DNA of 19,370 nt from JAVBOF01 sp031550915 (GCA_031550915.1 JAVBOF010000152.1:1-19370), one strand, 5' to 3'. Counted from the stretch's first letter, positions 1-6,439 are shown. The notes: generated from the letters alone by a model not told the origin. Numbers and translations: made by a program.

Positions 1-106
1 TCATCTTTGATCCGGCTTCCGTTGGGATATCCTTTGCAATGATGTCATCCGAAACAAGGAATCCACGCCCCTGCAATTGTGTCTCATATGTTAAATATTT
101 GCTCAT
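1..106 (-). CDS. GatA-like amidase, N-terminal fragment (runs off window)
   Basis: Only the first 35 codons are visible, on the minus strand from ATG at 106-104. A good ribosome binding site (AAGGTGA, 5 nt before the ATG) and the 10-nt gap after the gatC stop show translational coupling to gatC. Residues 18-35 (VSDDIIAKDIPTEAGSKM) line up without gaps with the GatA block IKDNI..G..T..ASKM, which normally lies near residue 80, so this is most likely an amidase-signature protein in the position expected of gatA. Two things are odd. The usual 60-residue N-terminal region is absent, because the ribosome binding site fixes the start. The Lys of IKDN, the catalytic Lys of the Ser-cisSer-Lys triad, aligns with Ser19. 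The rest of the gene, including the Ser residues, lies outside the window. The family call is an inference from a short segment. Confidence 0.6.
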   Translation of the reverse strand, partial: MSKYLTYETQLQGRGFLVSDDIIAKDIPTEAGSKM

Positions 107-116
107 ATCTTTCACC

Positions 117-407
117 TTAATTCAATATCTTCGGAACCAGATAGCAGCCGTCCTCAATATATGGCGCCTGATTCTGAAGCTTTTCTCTTCCTTCTGTAAA
201 AGGCAGGGCTTCGTCTTTTCTAAACGGTGCAAAAAGCTCCTCATTTACAAAAGCCATGCACTTTAAGCCGTTTGCATCCGCATCTAATATCGGCTGAATA
301 TCGGAAAATACCCGTTCAAATTCCTTCGAAAATAATTCTTCTTCGTTTTGCCGCAAGCCGATCTTAGCAAGCGAGGCCGCAATAATGACGTCTTCAGAAT
401 AATTCAT
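117..407 (-). CDS. gatC: Aspartyl/glutamyl-tRNA(Asn/Gln) amidotransferase subunit C
   Basis: GatC is the small scaffold subunit of the GatCAB complex. It wraps around GatA and helps hold GatA to GatB, which converts misacylated Asp-tRNA(Asn) or Glu-tRNA(Gln) in the cytoplasm. The protein is about 96 residues, normal for the family. It shows the expected pattern: a helix-forming start with VIIAASLAKIGL, the central acidic stretch ILDADANG, an FRKDEALPF segment corresponding to the R-D motif, and the C-terminal NQAPYIEDGCYLVPKIL, which matches the family's nAP..edg.f.VPkil ending. Two in-frame ATGs are possible. The AAGGTGG site at 414-420 abuts the ATG at 413 but is 6 nt from the ATG at 407, so 407 is preferred. 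It is the first gene of a unit whose next gene is a GatA-like amidase with unusual features. A sigma-A promoter lies just upstream. Confidence 0.9.
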   Translation of the reverse strand: MNYSEDVIIAASLAKIGLRQNEEELFSKEFERVFSDIQPILDADANGLKCMAFVNEELFAPFRKDEALPFTEGREKLQNQAPYIEDGCYLVPKILN

Positions 408-431
408 ACTCATCCACCTTTCACAGCGAAA

Positions 432-460
432 ATTTTATCACTTGCGTTTGATTCTTTCAA
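432..460 (-). promoter_or_regulatory. Sigma-A promoter of the gatC unit
   Basis: Read on the minus strand, there is a -35 TTGAAA at 460-455, a 17-nt spacer, and a -10 TAAAAT at 437-432, preceded by TGA. Transcription would start near 425, giving a short leader of about 18 nt that carries the gatC ribosome binding site. Confidence 0.65.
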
Positions 461-538
461 CATTTTTAAAGTTGCGAGATCATAATTTCATACGTTTTGA
501 TGTGTAACAATATTTACAAATATACATATCTATATATC

Positions 539-548
539 AGGAGGTGAT
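539..548 (+). promoter_or_regulatory. Strong Shine-Dalgarno that decides the start of the Cys-repeat gene
   Basis: AGGAGGTGAT is a full-length match to the 16S rRNA 3' end. The only canonical-type start in frame, GTG at 544-546, lies inside this element and so is a poor start. The in-frame codon at optimal distance (8 nt after AGGAGG) is ATT at 553-555. There is no ATG in frame nearby. Confidence 0.6.
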
Positions 549-870
549 TACTATTAATAGTAATAAATGTTGCTGCGATTATAAGAGGTCTTGCTGCGAG
601 AATAAGAAATCCTGCTATTACGAGAAAAAAGTCTTCGAAAAAACTTGCTGCGAAAACAAATGCCGTGAAAGTAAGTGCTGCGAGAACAAGTGCTGTGAGA
701 ACAAGTGCTGCGAGAATAAATGCTGCGAGAATAAATGCTGTGAGAATAAGTGCTGCGAGAAAAGCGATTGGAAAGACGACGAATGTGGATACGATCATAA
801 TTCTAAGGACTATGAATTCGATTCAAATGGAAAAGAAGACTGGTCCGGCTGCGGCTGCGGTATAAATTAA
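544..870 (+). CDS. Cysteine-repeat small protein (tandem CCENK pentapeptides)
   Basis: I do not recognise a family. The product is about 106-108 residues with 24 cysteines, very hydrophilic and rich in Lys, Glu and Asn, with no signal peptide or membrane segment. The core is eight consecutive 15-bp units at 646-765: CCENK, CRESK, five CCENK, then CCEKS. A dispersed CCENK sits earlier, and the tail ends GCGCG. Base changes among the exact CCENK units are all silent in this frame (TGC/TGT, GAA/GAG, AAC/AAT, AAA/AAG), which argues strongly that this frame is the coding one. The +1-shifted frame (TTA at 548 to 865) is also open and would give an Ala/Arg/Lys-rich peptide. Translation probably starts at ATT 553 or GTG 544. 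The composition suggests metal binding or a disulfide-cross-linked structural role, such as a spore coat or exosporium protein, but this is inference. No terminator follows on the plus strand. Confidence 0.7.
   Translation: MITINSNKCCCDYKRSCCENKKSCYYEKKVFEKTCCENKCRESKCCENKCCENKCCENKCCENKCCENKCCEKSDWKDDECGYDHNSKDYEFDSNGKEDWSGCGCGIN
646..765 (+). repeat. Eight tandem 15-bp coding repeats
   Basis: Eight in-phase units of 15 bp have the consensus TGCTGCGAGAAYAAR. Units 5 and 6 (706-735) are identical. Units 2 and 8 are diverged in sequence. Length variation between strains by slippage would keep the frame. Confidence 0.9.
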
Positions 871-899
871 AAATAAAAAAGCGGCGGTATCTACGCCGC
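871..899 (-). terminator. Rho-independent terminator of the alpha/beta hydrolase gene
   Basis: On the minus strand, a GCGGCG/CGCCGC stem (899-894 with 886-881) and a 7-nt loop are followed by TTTTTTATTTTT. It lies 23 nt past the hydrolase stop. On the plus strand the stem is followed by GCTACA, so it should not terminate the Cys-repeat gene efficiently. Confidence 0.75.
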
Positions 900-921
900 G
901 CTACATAAATTTCCAATACGT

Positions 922-1671
922 TCAATCTATTGATTCAAAGAAATTCATGACCTCTCGGTTAAAGATTTTTGCATATTTCATTGGCAGAAAATGATTTGCT
1001 CCTTTTACTATTACGAGTTTGCTACCCTTTATTGCTCCAGCAATTGTTTTTGTGTGGCTGTCTTTGATCATATCCCTTTCACCTGCTATGACCATTACCT
1101 TAATATTTAGCGCTTGAAGCTGTTCAAGCTTGATTTGCGGCTGGGCCAGCATCAAAGCCATCAGTTCCTTTTTTCTTTCAAGGCTTTGAATAAGCTCTTT
1201 GTCTTGCCTTTTAACGGCCTTTTTCAACTTGGAAGAAAAAACCAAATGCCCCGTTTTAATAGACAACCTATATACTGCTTTTAATCCGTTTGGCTGTATA
1301 TTCGCGCCGCAAAAGACTGCCGCTTCCAATCGATACGGCTCATCAAGGGCCATCTGCATCGCGATATTACCGCCGTCGCTGAATCCCACTACGCGGTATC
1401 TGTCAATATTAAGTGCATTCATCAGCGCTTCGGCATCCTTCGCCATTTGTGCGATACTCAAAGCGTTTTCCCCGCGTGATGATCTCCCGTGCCATCTGCT
1501 GTCCATTGATATTACCCTGAATTTTTCAGCGAAGCACAATATCTGGTTCTGCATGCTTTGGATGTCTTCCCCATTGCCGTGAAGCAACAATAAAGGTTCT
1601 CCATCGCCATATTCTTCAAAGTAAAGCTCCGCACCATCATTTTTTATAAAGCCGCTGTTTTTGCATTCCAT
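922..1671 (-). CDS. Alpha/beta hydrolase fold protein
   Basis: This is a 249-residue cytoplasmic serine hydrolase of the alpha/beta hydrolase-1 type. The visible catalytic machinery is complete: oxyanion-hole motif HGNG at residues 31-34, nucleophile elbow GFSDG at 96-100 (Ser98), acid Asp200 in AGERD, and His227 in GANHF. DSRWHGRSS at 57-65 is the usual D..G.G.S segment before the nucleophile, here with the HGRS variant. A cap region lies roughly at 125-185. The length is typical of the family. The ATG at 1671-1669 is preceded by GGGTGA at a suitable distance. The gene is divergent from the nitroreductase and ends in its own terminator, so it is probably monocistronic. The substrate cannot be told from sequence; a small ester, lactone or C-C bond substrate is possible. 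Confidence 0.85.
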   Translation of the reverse strand: MECKNSGFIKNDGAELYFEEYGDGEPLLLLHGNGEDIQSMQNQILCFAEKFRVISMDSRWHGRSSRGENALSIAQMAKDAEALMNALNIDRYRVVGFSDGGNIAMQMALDEPYRLEAAVFCGANIQPNGLKAVYRLSIKTGHLVFSSKLKKAVKRQDKELIQSLERKKELMALMLAQPQIKLEQLQALNIKVMVIAGERDMIKDSHTKTIAGAIKGSKLVIVKGANHFLPMKYAKIFNREVMNFFESID

Positions 1672-1715
1672 AATATCGTCACCCGAATTGTATAGTCTAC
1701 ATCTGTTATGTTTAG

Positions 1716-1721
1716 TATAAT
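1716..1721 (+). promoter_or_regulatory. Probable -10 element for the nitroreductase gene
   Basis: A perfect TATAAT lies 54 nt upstream of the nitroreductase start, in the 104-bp divergent intergenic region. No convincing -35 hexamer is seen 16-18 nt upstream (TAGTCT at the 17-nt position), so the promoter may be activator-dependent or the call may be wrong. Confidence 0.35.
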
Positions 1722-1775
1722 AGAATATAGACCGGCGCGCAACGGTAAGCGCTGTCAGCCTAAGGAGGTAAATTC

Positions 1776-2375
1776 ATGAACAACGCATTTTTAGAGGCGA
1801 TAGTGAACCGCAGGACTTTTTATAATATTACTTCTGCGTCCACTATCCCGGATGAAAGAATCAAAGAGATGATATCTGCCGCTGTAAAGCACTGTCCTTC
1901 GCCTTTCAACTCCCAAACAGGCAGGGTTTTGCTTCTTCTTAACGACTCGCATACGTATTTCTGGGATGTTGTTCTTAAAACGCTCAAAGAGTTGGTTCCC
2001 CCCGAAAATTTTGCGCCTACCGAAAGCAAGATAGCCGGATTTGCAGCGGGTCACGGCACAGTGTTGTTCTTTGAAGCGCAAGATGCGATAGAGGCTTTGC
2101 AGGAGAAGTTTCCCAACTATGCCGATAATTTCCCTGTATGGTCCGAACAAGCCGCCGGTATGCTGCAGCTAACCGTTTGGACAGCCCTTGAATCGGAAGG
2201 CTTGGGATGCAGCTTGCAGCATTACAACCCGCTCATAGATTTTGATATCAAGAAAAAGTGGTGCCTTCCGGATAGCTGGCTATTGAGGGCGCAAATGCCG
2301 TTTGGCAAACCCTCAGCGCGGCCTGATGTAAAATCATTTTTACCGATCGAAGAAAGATTCATGGTTTTTGAATGA
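1776..2375 (+). CDS. Nitroreductase family protein, Frm2/Hbn1-like
   Basis: This is a 199-residue FMN-dependent oxidoreductase of the nitroreductase fold, cytoplasmic and probably a homodimer. The N-terminal NRRTFYNI (residues 11-18) is the FMN-phosphate-binding R.S/R..Y block. PSPFNSQTGR at 41-50 is the hallmark of the Frm2-like branch (PS.FNsQ..R). GMLQLTVWTALESEGLGCSLQHYNP at 128-152 is the typical central helix followed by the GLG.slQHYNP flavin/substrate segment. QMPFGKP near 173-179 is the family's C-terminal FG.P motif. An excellent AAGGAGG lies 7 nt before the ATG. Family members reduce nitro compounds or quinones with NAD(P)H and are often induced by oxidative or electrophile stress; the natural substrate is unknown. 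The gene stands alone, divergent from a hydrolase. Confidence 0.88.
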   Translation: MNNAFLEAIVNRRTFYNITSASTIPDERIKEMISAAVKHCPSPFNSQTGRVLLLLNDSHTYFWDVVLKTLKELVPPENFAPTESKIAGFAAGHGTVLFFEAQDAIEALQEKFPNYADNFPVWSEQAAGMLQLTVWTALESEGLGCSLQHYNPLIDFDIKKKWCLPDSWLLRAQMPFGKPSARPDVKSFLPIEERFMVFE

Positions 2376-2558
2376 GGATACTGATAAAGAAGCCGCATTA
2401 GTGCCGCGATAAAGCAGATAAAATTTTGCCTGAGAAATGACGGTTTATTCCCGTTACTTATTTTTGGGCAGAAAATCTACTTGAGATTTCTACAAATAGC
2501 TTCTCGCCGAAAGTGTAATATAAATTGAAAGACCAAGTGGTTTTCTCTTATGGTTTTA

Positions 2559-2587
2559 TTGACTTGCATCATATAAAGTATTATAAT
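2559..2587 (+). promoter_or_regulatory. Sigma-A promoter of trpB
   Basis: A -35 TTGACT at 2559-2564, a 17-nt spacer and a perfect -10 TATAAT at 2582-2587 predict a start near 2594 and a leader of about 60 nt. The hexamers and spacing are identical to those of the thiT promoter at 16679-16707. Confidence 0.85.
2564..2580 (+). repeat. 17-nt sequence shared with the thiT 3' region (copy 1)
   Basis: TTGCATCATATAAAGTA, nearly the whole spacer of the trpB promoter, occurs identically at 17602-17618. The significance is unknown. Confidence 0.5.
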
Positions 2588-2654
2588 AGCGTTCAATACG
2601 TTTCATGCGTATTATAGATTAGATTAGAAGAGACTAGACGAGAGGAGAATTATT

Positions 2655-4016
2655 ATGAAAACAATTCCAAACAAGATCTATCTTGAAGAGAGCGAGTTGC
2701 CCAAAAAATGGTATAATCTTATACCTGACCTACCGACTGAGCTTGCTCCGCAATTGAATCCACAGACGAAAAAACCAATACAGAAGCAGGATATGGAACC
2801 TATCTTTGCGAAAGCTCTTATTGAGCAGGAATTATCCACAGAACGGTATATAGATATTCCTGAAGAGGTTCTGCGTATGTACAAGACCTTTCGCCCCTCG
2901 CCGCTTTGCCGCGCTTATAATTTGGAAAAATACCTGGATACGCCCGCGCATATCTACTATAAGTATGAGGGCAATAATCCCAGCGGAAGCCACAAGTTAA
3001 ACAGCGCGATCCCGCAGGTATATTATAACATGCTGGAGGGCAAAAAACGTATTTCTACTGAAACGGGCGCAGGTCAATGGGGTACCGCCCTTAGCATTGC
3101 CTGTTCATACTACGGTATGGATTGCACTGTGTACATGGTCAAATCCAGCAGCCTGCAAAAGCCGCATCGTGCTCTGCTTATGCAAACGTATGGCGCAAAG
3201 GTCATTCAAAGCCCAAGCACGCTTACCGAAGCGGGACGCAAAATTTTGGAAAAGTATCCTGATACGGGCGGAAGCCTAGGTATTGCTATCAGCGAAGCCG
3301 TAGAGGATGCTGCGATGCATGAAGATACTAGTTATTGTCTCGGCAGCGTTTTGAACCATGTCGTTCTGCATCAATCGATAATCGGGCTTGAAGCTCAACT
3401 ACAGTTTGAAAAGATCGATGTATATCCGGATATCGTTATCGGTTGCTGTGGCGGGGGAAGCAACATAGGAGGAACCGCCACGCCATTCCTGAGAGATAAA
3501 TTTGTTAAGGGAACCAACGTCAGGATCATAGGCGTGGAACCGACGGCGTGCCCAACTTTGACGCGAGGCGTCTTTGCGTACGATTACGGCGATACCGCAA
3601 TGATAGCTCCAATATGTAAAATGTATACGCTCGGTCACGGATTTTTGCCTCCGGGGATACACGCAGGCGGCCTAAGGTACCATGGCCTGTCCCCGATTAT
3701 GAGCCAGATTTGCCATGAAGGCTATATGGAAGCCAGGGCAGTAAAACAGAGGGATGTGTTTGAAGCGGCACAGATCTTCGCAACGCAGGAGATCATATTA
3801 CCGGCTCCAGAGTCTGCACATGCTATCCGTGTAGCTATTGATGAAGCGCTGGAATGTAAAAGAACCGGCGAAAAGAAGACGATAATGTTCACTTTGACGG
3901 GTAATGGATATTTCGATATGAAAGCCTACGAAAATTACCTGACCGAGCAAATAGTCGATGTTGAATATACCGATGAACAACTGCAAGAGTTTCTAAAAGA
4001 TTTACCCGAGGTTTGA
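2655..4016 (+). CDS. trpB: Tryptophan synthase beta chain, TrpB2 type
   Basis: This is a 453-residue PLP enzyme of the TrpB2 (TrpB-related) subfamily, which makes L-tryptophan from indole and serine (O-phosphoserine in some relatives). The PLP lysine is Lys114 in NNPSGSHKLNSA. ETGAGQWG at 136-143 carries the catalytic Glu and has Trp where classical TrpB has His. GGGSN at 266-270 is the PLP-phosphate loop. The C-terminal LTGNGYFD at 414-421 is typical. The extended N-terminus (about 80 residues before FRPSPL) and total length near 450 distinguish TrpB2 from the roughly 400-residue TrpB1. GAGAGGAG precedes the ATG. No trpA or other trp gene is adjacent, and the gene has its own promoter and terminator, so it may salvage indole rather than work in a canonical TrpAB complex. 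That role is inference. Confidence 0.93.
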   Translation: MKTIPNKIYLEESELPKKWYNLIPDLPTELAPQLNPQTKKPIQKQDMEPIFAKALIEQELSTERYIDIPEEVLRMYKTFRPSPLCRAYNLEKYLDTPAHIYYKYEGNNPSGSHKLNSAIPQVYYNMLEGKKRISTETGAGQWGTALSIACSYYGMDCTVYMVKSSSLQKPHRALLMQTYGAKVIQSPSTLTEAGRKILEKYPDTGGSLGIAISEAVEDAAMHEDTSYCLGSVLNHVVLHQSIIGLEAQLQFEKIDVYPDIVIGCCGGGSNIGGTATPFLRDKFVKGTNVRIIGVEPTACPTLTRGVFAYDYGDTAMIAPICKMYTLGHGFLPPGIHAGGLRYHGLSPIMSQICHEGYMEARAVKQRDVFEAAQIFATQEIILPAPESAHAIRVAIDEALECKRTGEKKTIMFTLTGNGYFDMKAYENYLTEQIVDVEYTDEQLQEFLKDLPEV

Positions 4017-4029
4017 ATCTAAACATATA

Positions 4030-4064
4030 ACAGAGGAACGGCAAAGTGACGTTCCTCTGTTTTT
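4030..4064 (+). terminator. Rho-independent terminator of trpB
   Basis: A perfect 10-bp stem, ACAGAGGAAC (4030-4039) with GTTCCTCTGT (4051-4060), is followed by TTTTT. It starts 14 nt after the trpB stop. Confidence 0.92.
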
Positions 4065-4224
4065 GCGTTACTGGGGCCATATGATGGCATTTTGCATACT
4101 ATTATGATGTATATAAAAATTTTTCTGTATATTTCAAAAACCTCCACGCACCGAATTATAACCTCCTGCGTATTATGGATTGAGCTAACCTTGAGAGGTA
4201 CATATAGCAATTAAAGGAGGAAGA

Positions 4225-4413
4225 ATGATGAACGGTGGTTTTGGTTGCGGAGATAATTGCCTTTGGCTGATTATCCTGTTGTGCTGCTGCGGCGGCGGCT
4301 TTGGCGGCGGGAAAGACTGCTGCAACGATGGTTGCAACGACAACATTCTCTGGCTGGTCCTATTGCTCTGCTGCTGCGGCTGCGGAGGCAACAACCGTGG
4401 TTGCGGCTGCTAA
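4225..4413 (+). CDS. Small Cys/Gly-rich protein with duplicated DNxLWL-CCCG unit
   Basis: The product is 61-62 residues with 14 cysteines and many glycines. It has two related halves: DNCLWLIILLCCCGGG (residues 10-25) and DNILWLVLLLCCCGCG (39-54), joined by a Gly/Lys/Asp/Cys linker, and it ends in CGC. Each unit has a short hydrophobic stretch (LWLxxLL) running straight into CCCG. This resembles small high-cysteine proteins of Clostridia that annotation pipelines label as chorion-class high-cysteine proteins; their function is not established. AAAGGAGG at 4213-4220 is 4 nt from the ATG at 4225 and 7 nt from the second ATG at 4228, so either Met may be used. The gene sits alone between two terminators. 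The 160-bp region upstream shows no clear sigma-A promoter, compatible with a developmental (sporulation) sigma factor, but I cannot show that. Confidence 0.75.
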   Translation: MMNGGFGCGDNCLWLIILLCCCGGGFGGGKDCCNDGCNDNILWLVLLLCCCGCGGNNRGCGC

Positions 4414-4426
4414 TAGGTATTGAGCC

Positions 4427-4440
4427 GGGCATATATGCCC
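4427..4440. repeat. 14-bp perfect palindrome GGGCATATATGCCC
   Basis: The palindrome lies 14 bp after the Cys/Gly-rich gene. It has no T-tract and is too short for a firm terminator call. It could be a protein-binding site or a small RNA hairpin. Confidence 0.3.
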
Positions 4441-4535
4441 ACAATAACCGTTAGTAATTTCGCAACAGGAGAGCAAGGCGGAAACAACGGAAACTACATA
4501 TAGTGTTTATCGATTTTGTTATTCTGTCTTGTATC

Positions 4536-4564
4536 AAAGCCTCGGGAAATCCGAGGCTTTTGTC
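4536..4564. terminator. Bidirectional terminator between the Cys/Gly-rich gene and ygiQ
   Basis: AAAGCCTCGG (4536-4545) and CCGAGGCTTT (4551-4560) form a perfect 10-bp stem with the loop GAAAT. On the plus strand TTTTGTCTT follows. On the minus strand it lies just after the ygiQ stop, with a shorter T-run. It therefore serves the convergent genes on both sides. Confidence 0.85.
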
Positions 4565-6439
4565 TTATCTTCTTTTCTTTCTTGGCGTCGGTACCTTGCC
4601 TTTTTTATCTTTTTTAACTTCCTTTGATCCCTTAAAGCTGCCGGGATTGTTGCCATCCAGCGGTCGCACCAGACATTTAGGGCCAAAACCGATGAGGTCC
4701 TCGCGGTTGGCCTTTTTCAACGCATCTATAACTGCCTTCCTGTTCTGGGGCTTGAAGTACTGCATCAGCGCCCTTTGCAGCCTCTTTTCTTCAAAGCTTC
4801 GTGGCACATAAACCTTTTCCATAGTCAAAGGATCTATATTGGTATAATACATACATGTAGACACCGTGGAGGGCGTTGGGTAAAAATCCTGCACCTGCTG
4901 AGGCCTAAGCCCATTGTCCCGCATGTATTCCGCAAGCTTTACTGCATCGCGCATGGTGCATCCCGGGTGGCTGGAAATGAAGTAGGGCAGAACATATTGC
5001 TCCATGTCCAGAGATTTGCTTATTTCATAGAATTTGTCGCAGAATTTTTCATATGAATCTATTTCCGGCTTTCCCATAAGCCTCAATACGCCGGGAGAGA
5101 CATGCTCAGGCGCGACTTTAAGCCTGCCGCTGGTATTGTGCTCTACAATCTGGCGCATAAACCGGGTATTCTTTTCCTGTAGTATGTAATCGTACCGCAA
5201 TCCGCTGCGGATGAACACCTTTCTGACCCCCGGCAACGCGCCAAGCTTCTGTAAAAGCTCAATGTATTCATCATGGTCCACCTGCAGGTTTTTGCACGGT
5301 TTCGGGAATAGGCATTGCTTATCTATACAGGCGCCCTTTTTCAGCTGCTTCTCACAGGCAGGCCTGCGGAAATTGGCCGTCGGCCCGCCGACGTCATGAA
5401 TATAACCCTTAAAATTAGGACTTTTTATAAACTTCTTCGCCTCATCAATAAGGCTTTTATGGCTTCTGGCCTGAATTATTCTGCCCTGATGGAAGGACAG
5501 CGCACAAAAATTACAAGCTCCAAAGCAGCCGCGTGAGGACGTGAGGCTGAATTCCACTTCAGCTAAAGCCGGAACGCCTTCTTTATACATCGGATGCGCT
5601 TCCCGCATGAAATTGAGCGCATATATATCGTCCATTTCTTTGCTGTTAAGCGGTTCCATCGGCGGATTTTGGACCAGATAATGATTTCCATGCCGCTGTA
5701 CAAGCCTCTTTCCACGTATAGCATCGTTTTGCTGATATTGCTGCAGGAATGTTTCAGCAAAACATTTTTTGTCCACCTTAACCTCTTCGAAAGACGGAAG
5801 GCTTATATAATCATAGATATGCTCTGATGAGTTAGTGATACAGCAGGTGCCGTTAATAAACGTCAGATCCTTCATAGCAATACCTGAATCCAACGCATCG
5901 GCAACCTCTACAACCGCCTTTTCCGCCATGCCGTAAATAAGGAGGTTCGCGCCGCTGTCGATCAAAATGGATCTTCGCACCGAATCGGCCCAATAATCAT
6001 AATGTGCAAACCTTCTAAGGCTTGCCTCTATGCCTCCGATTATGATCTTTGCGCCCGGGAAAGCATTGCGGATCTTATTACAGTATACGATAACGGCTCT
6101 ATCCGGGCGTTTCCCGCCCTTTCCGCCCTCTGAATAGGAATCGTCGCTCCTGGGTTTTTTGGCGGCGGTATAGTTGCTGACCATACTGTCCATATTCCCG
6201 GAAGTAACCAAAAAAGCCAACCTGGGGCTGCCTAACACCTTGTAGTCCTCTAAAGCCATCGATGGCTGCGAAATTATCCCGACCCTGTAGCCGTGGCTCT
6301 CCAAAACCCTGCCGATCAATGCAGCGCCGAAACTGCTGTGGTCTACATACGCATCACCGTTTACGATTATAAAATCTAGCCTGCCCCAATCGAGCCTAAG
6401 CATATCTTCCCTGCTTACGGGCAAAAATCCCTCTGCCAT
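4565..6439 (-). CDS. ygiQ: YgiQ-family radical SAM protein (UPF0313)
   Basis: This is a 624-residue member of the YgiQ radical SAM family, whose biochemical function is not firmly known. The N-terminus FLPVSREDM..LDW..LDFIIVNGDAYVDHSSFG is diagnostic. A cobalamin-binding-like N-terminal domain spans roughly 20-180. The radical SAM cluster is Cys305-X3-Cys309-X2-Cys312 in SSRGCFGACNFCA. The C-terminal FYPTPSTVSTCMYYT and a basic tail ending PRKKRR are also family features. The start is fixed at ATG 6439 by GAGGTGG just upstream and by a promoter whose transcript begins near 6455. A longer reading from 6502 would begin upstream of the promoter and is unlikely. The gene is monocistronic, divergent from the giant glucan synthase gene and ending at a bidirectional terminator. 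The enzyme needs a 4Fe-4S cluster, which fits an anaerobe. Confidence 0.93.
   Translation of the reverse strand: MAEGFLPVSREDMLRLDWGRLDFIIVNGDAYVDHSSFGAALIGRVLESHGYRVGIISQPSMALEDYKVLGSPRLAFLVTSGNMDSMVSNYTAAKKPRSDDSYSEGGKGGKRPDRAVIVYCNKIRNAFPGAKIIIGGIEASLRRFAHYDYWADSVRRSILIDSGANLLIYGMAEKAVVEVADALDSGIAMKDLTFINGTCCITNSSEHIYDYISLPSFEEVKVDKKCFAETFLQQYQQNDAIRGKRLVQRHGNHYLVQNPPMEPLNSKEMDDIYALNFMREAHPMYKEGVPALAEVEFSLTSSRGCFGACNFCALSFHQGRIIQARSHKSLIDEAKKFIKSPNFKGYIHDVGGPTANFRRPACEKQLKKGACIDKQCLFPKPCKNLQVDHDEYIELLQKLGALPGVRKVFIRSGLRYDYILQEKNTRFMRQIVEHNTSGRLKVAPEHVSPGVLRLMGKPEIDSYEKFCDKFYEISKSLDMEQYVLPYFISSHPGCTMRDAVKLAEYMRDNGLRPQQVQDFYPTPSTVSTCMYYTNIDPLTMEKVYVPRSFEEKRLQRALMQYFKPQNRKAVIDALKKANREDLIGFGPKCLVRPLDGNNPGSFKGSKEVKKDKKGKVPTPRKKRR

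Larger units (their letters stand above)
2376..2654. other. Intergenic region between nitroreductase and trpB
   Basis: This 279-bp stretch has no convincing ORF. It contains a weak terminator-like hairpin for the nitroreductase (TGACGG at 2438-2443 with CCGTTA at 2451-2456, then CTTATTTTT), a small AAATCT/AGATTT hairpin at 2473-2489, and the trpB promoter at 2559-2587. I looked for a T-box or tryptophan leader and saw neither a T-box sequence nor a Trp-rich leader peptide. Confidence 0.5.

Noticed and set aside
646..765. Possible CRISPR-like or VNTR array
   Set aside because: Units are 15 bp, contiguous and in coding phase with no spacers, so this is a protein-coding tandem repeat.
514..798. 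Long open frame on the minus strand encoding Ala/Leu/Phe-rich hydrophobic repeats
   Set aside because: It is the antisense of the 15-bp repeat. It has no ribosome binding site, and silent variation favours the plus-strand Cys frame.
2376..2654. T-box or Trp leader upstream of trpB
   Set aside because: No AGGGTGGNACCGCG-type T-box sequence, no Trp-codon leader peptide, and the promoter lies only about 70-95 bp before the start codon, leaving too little leader.
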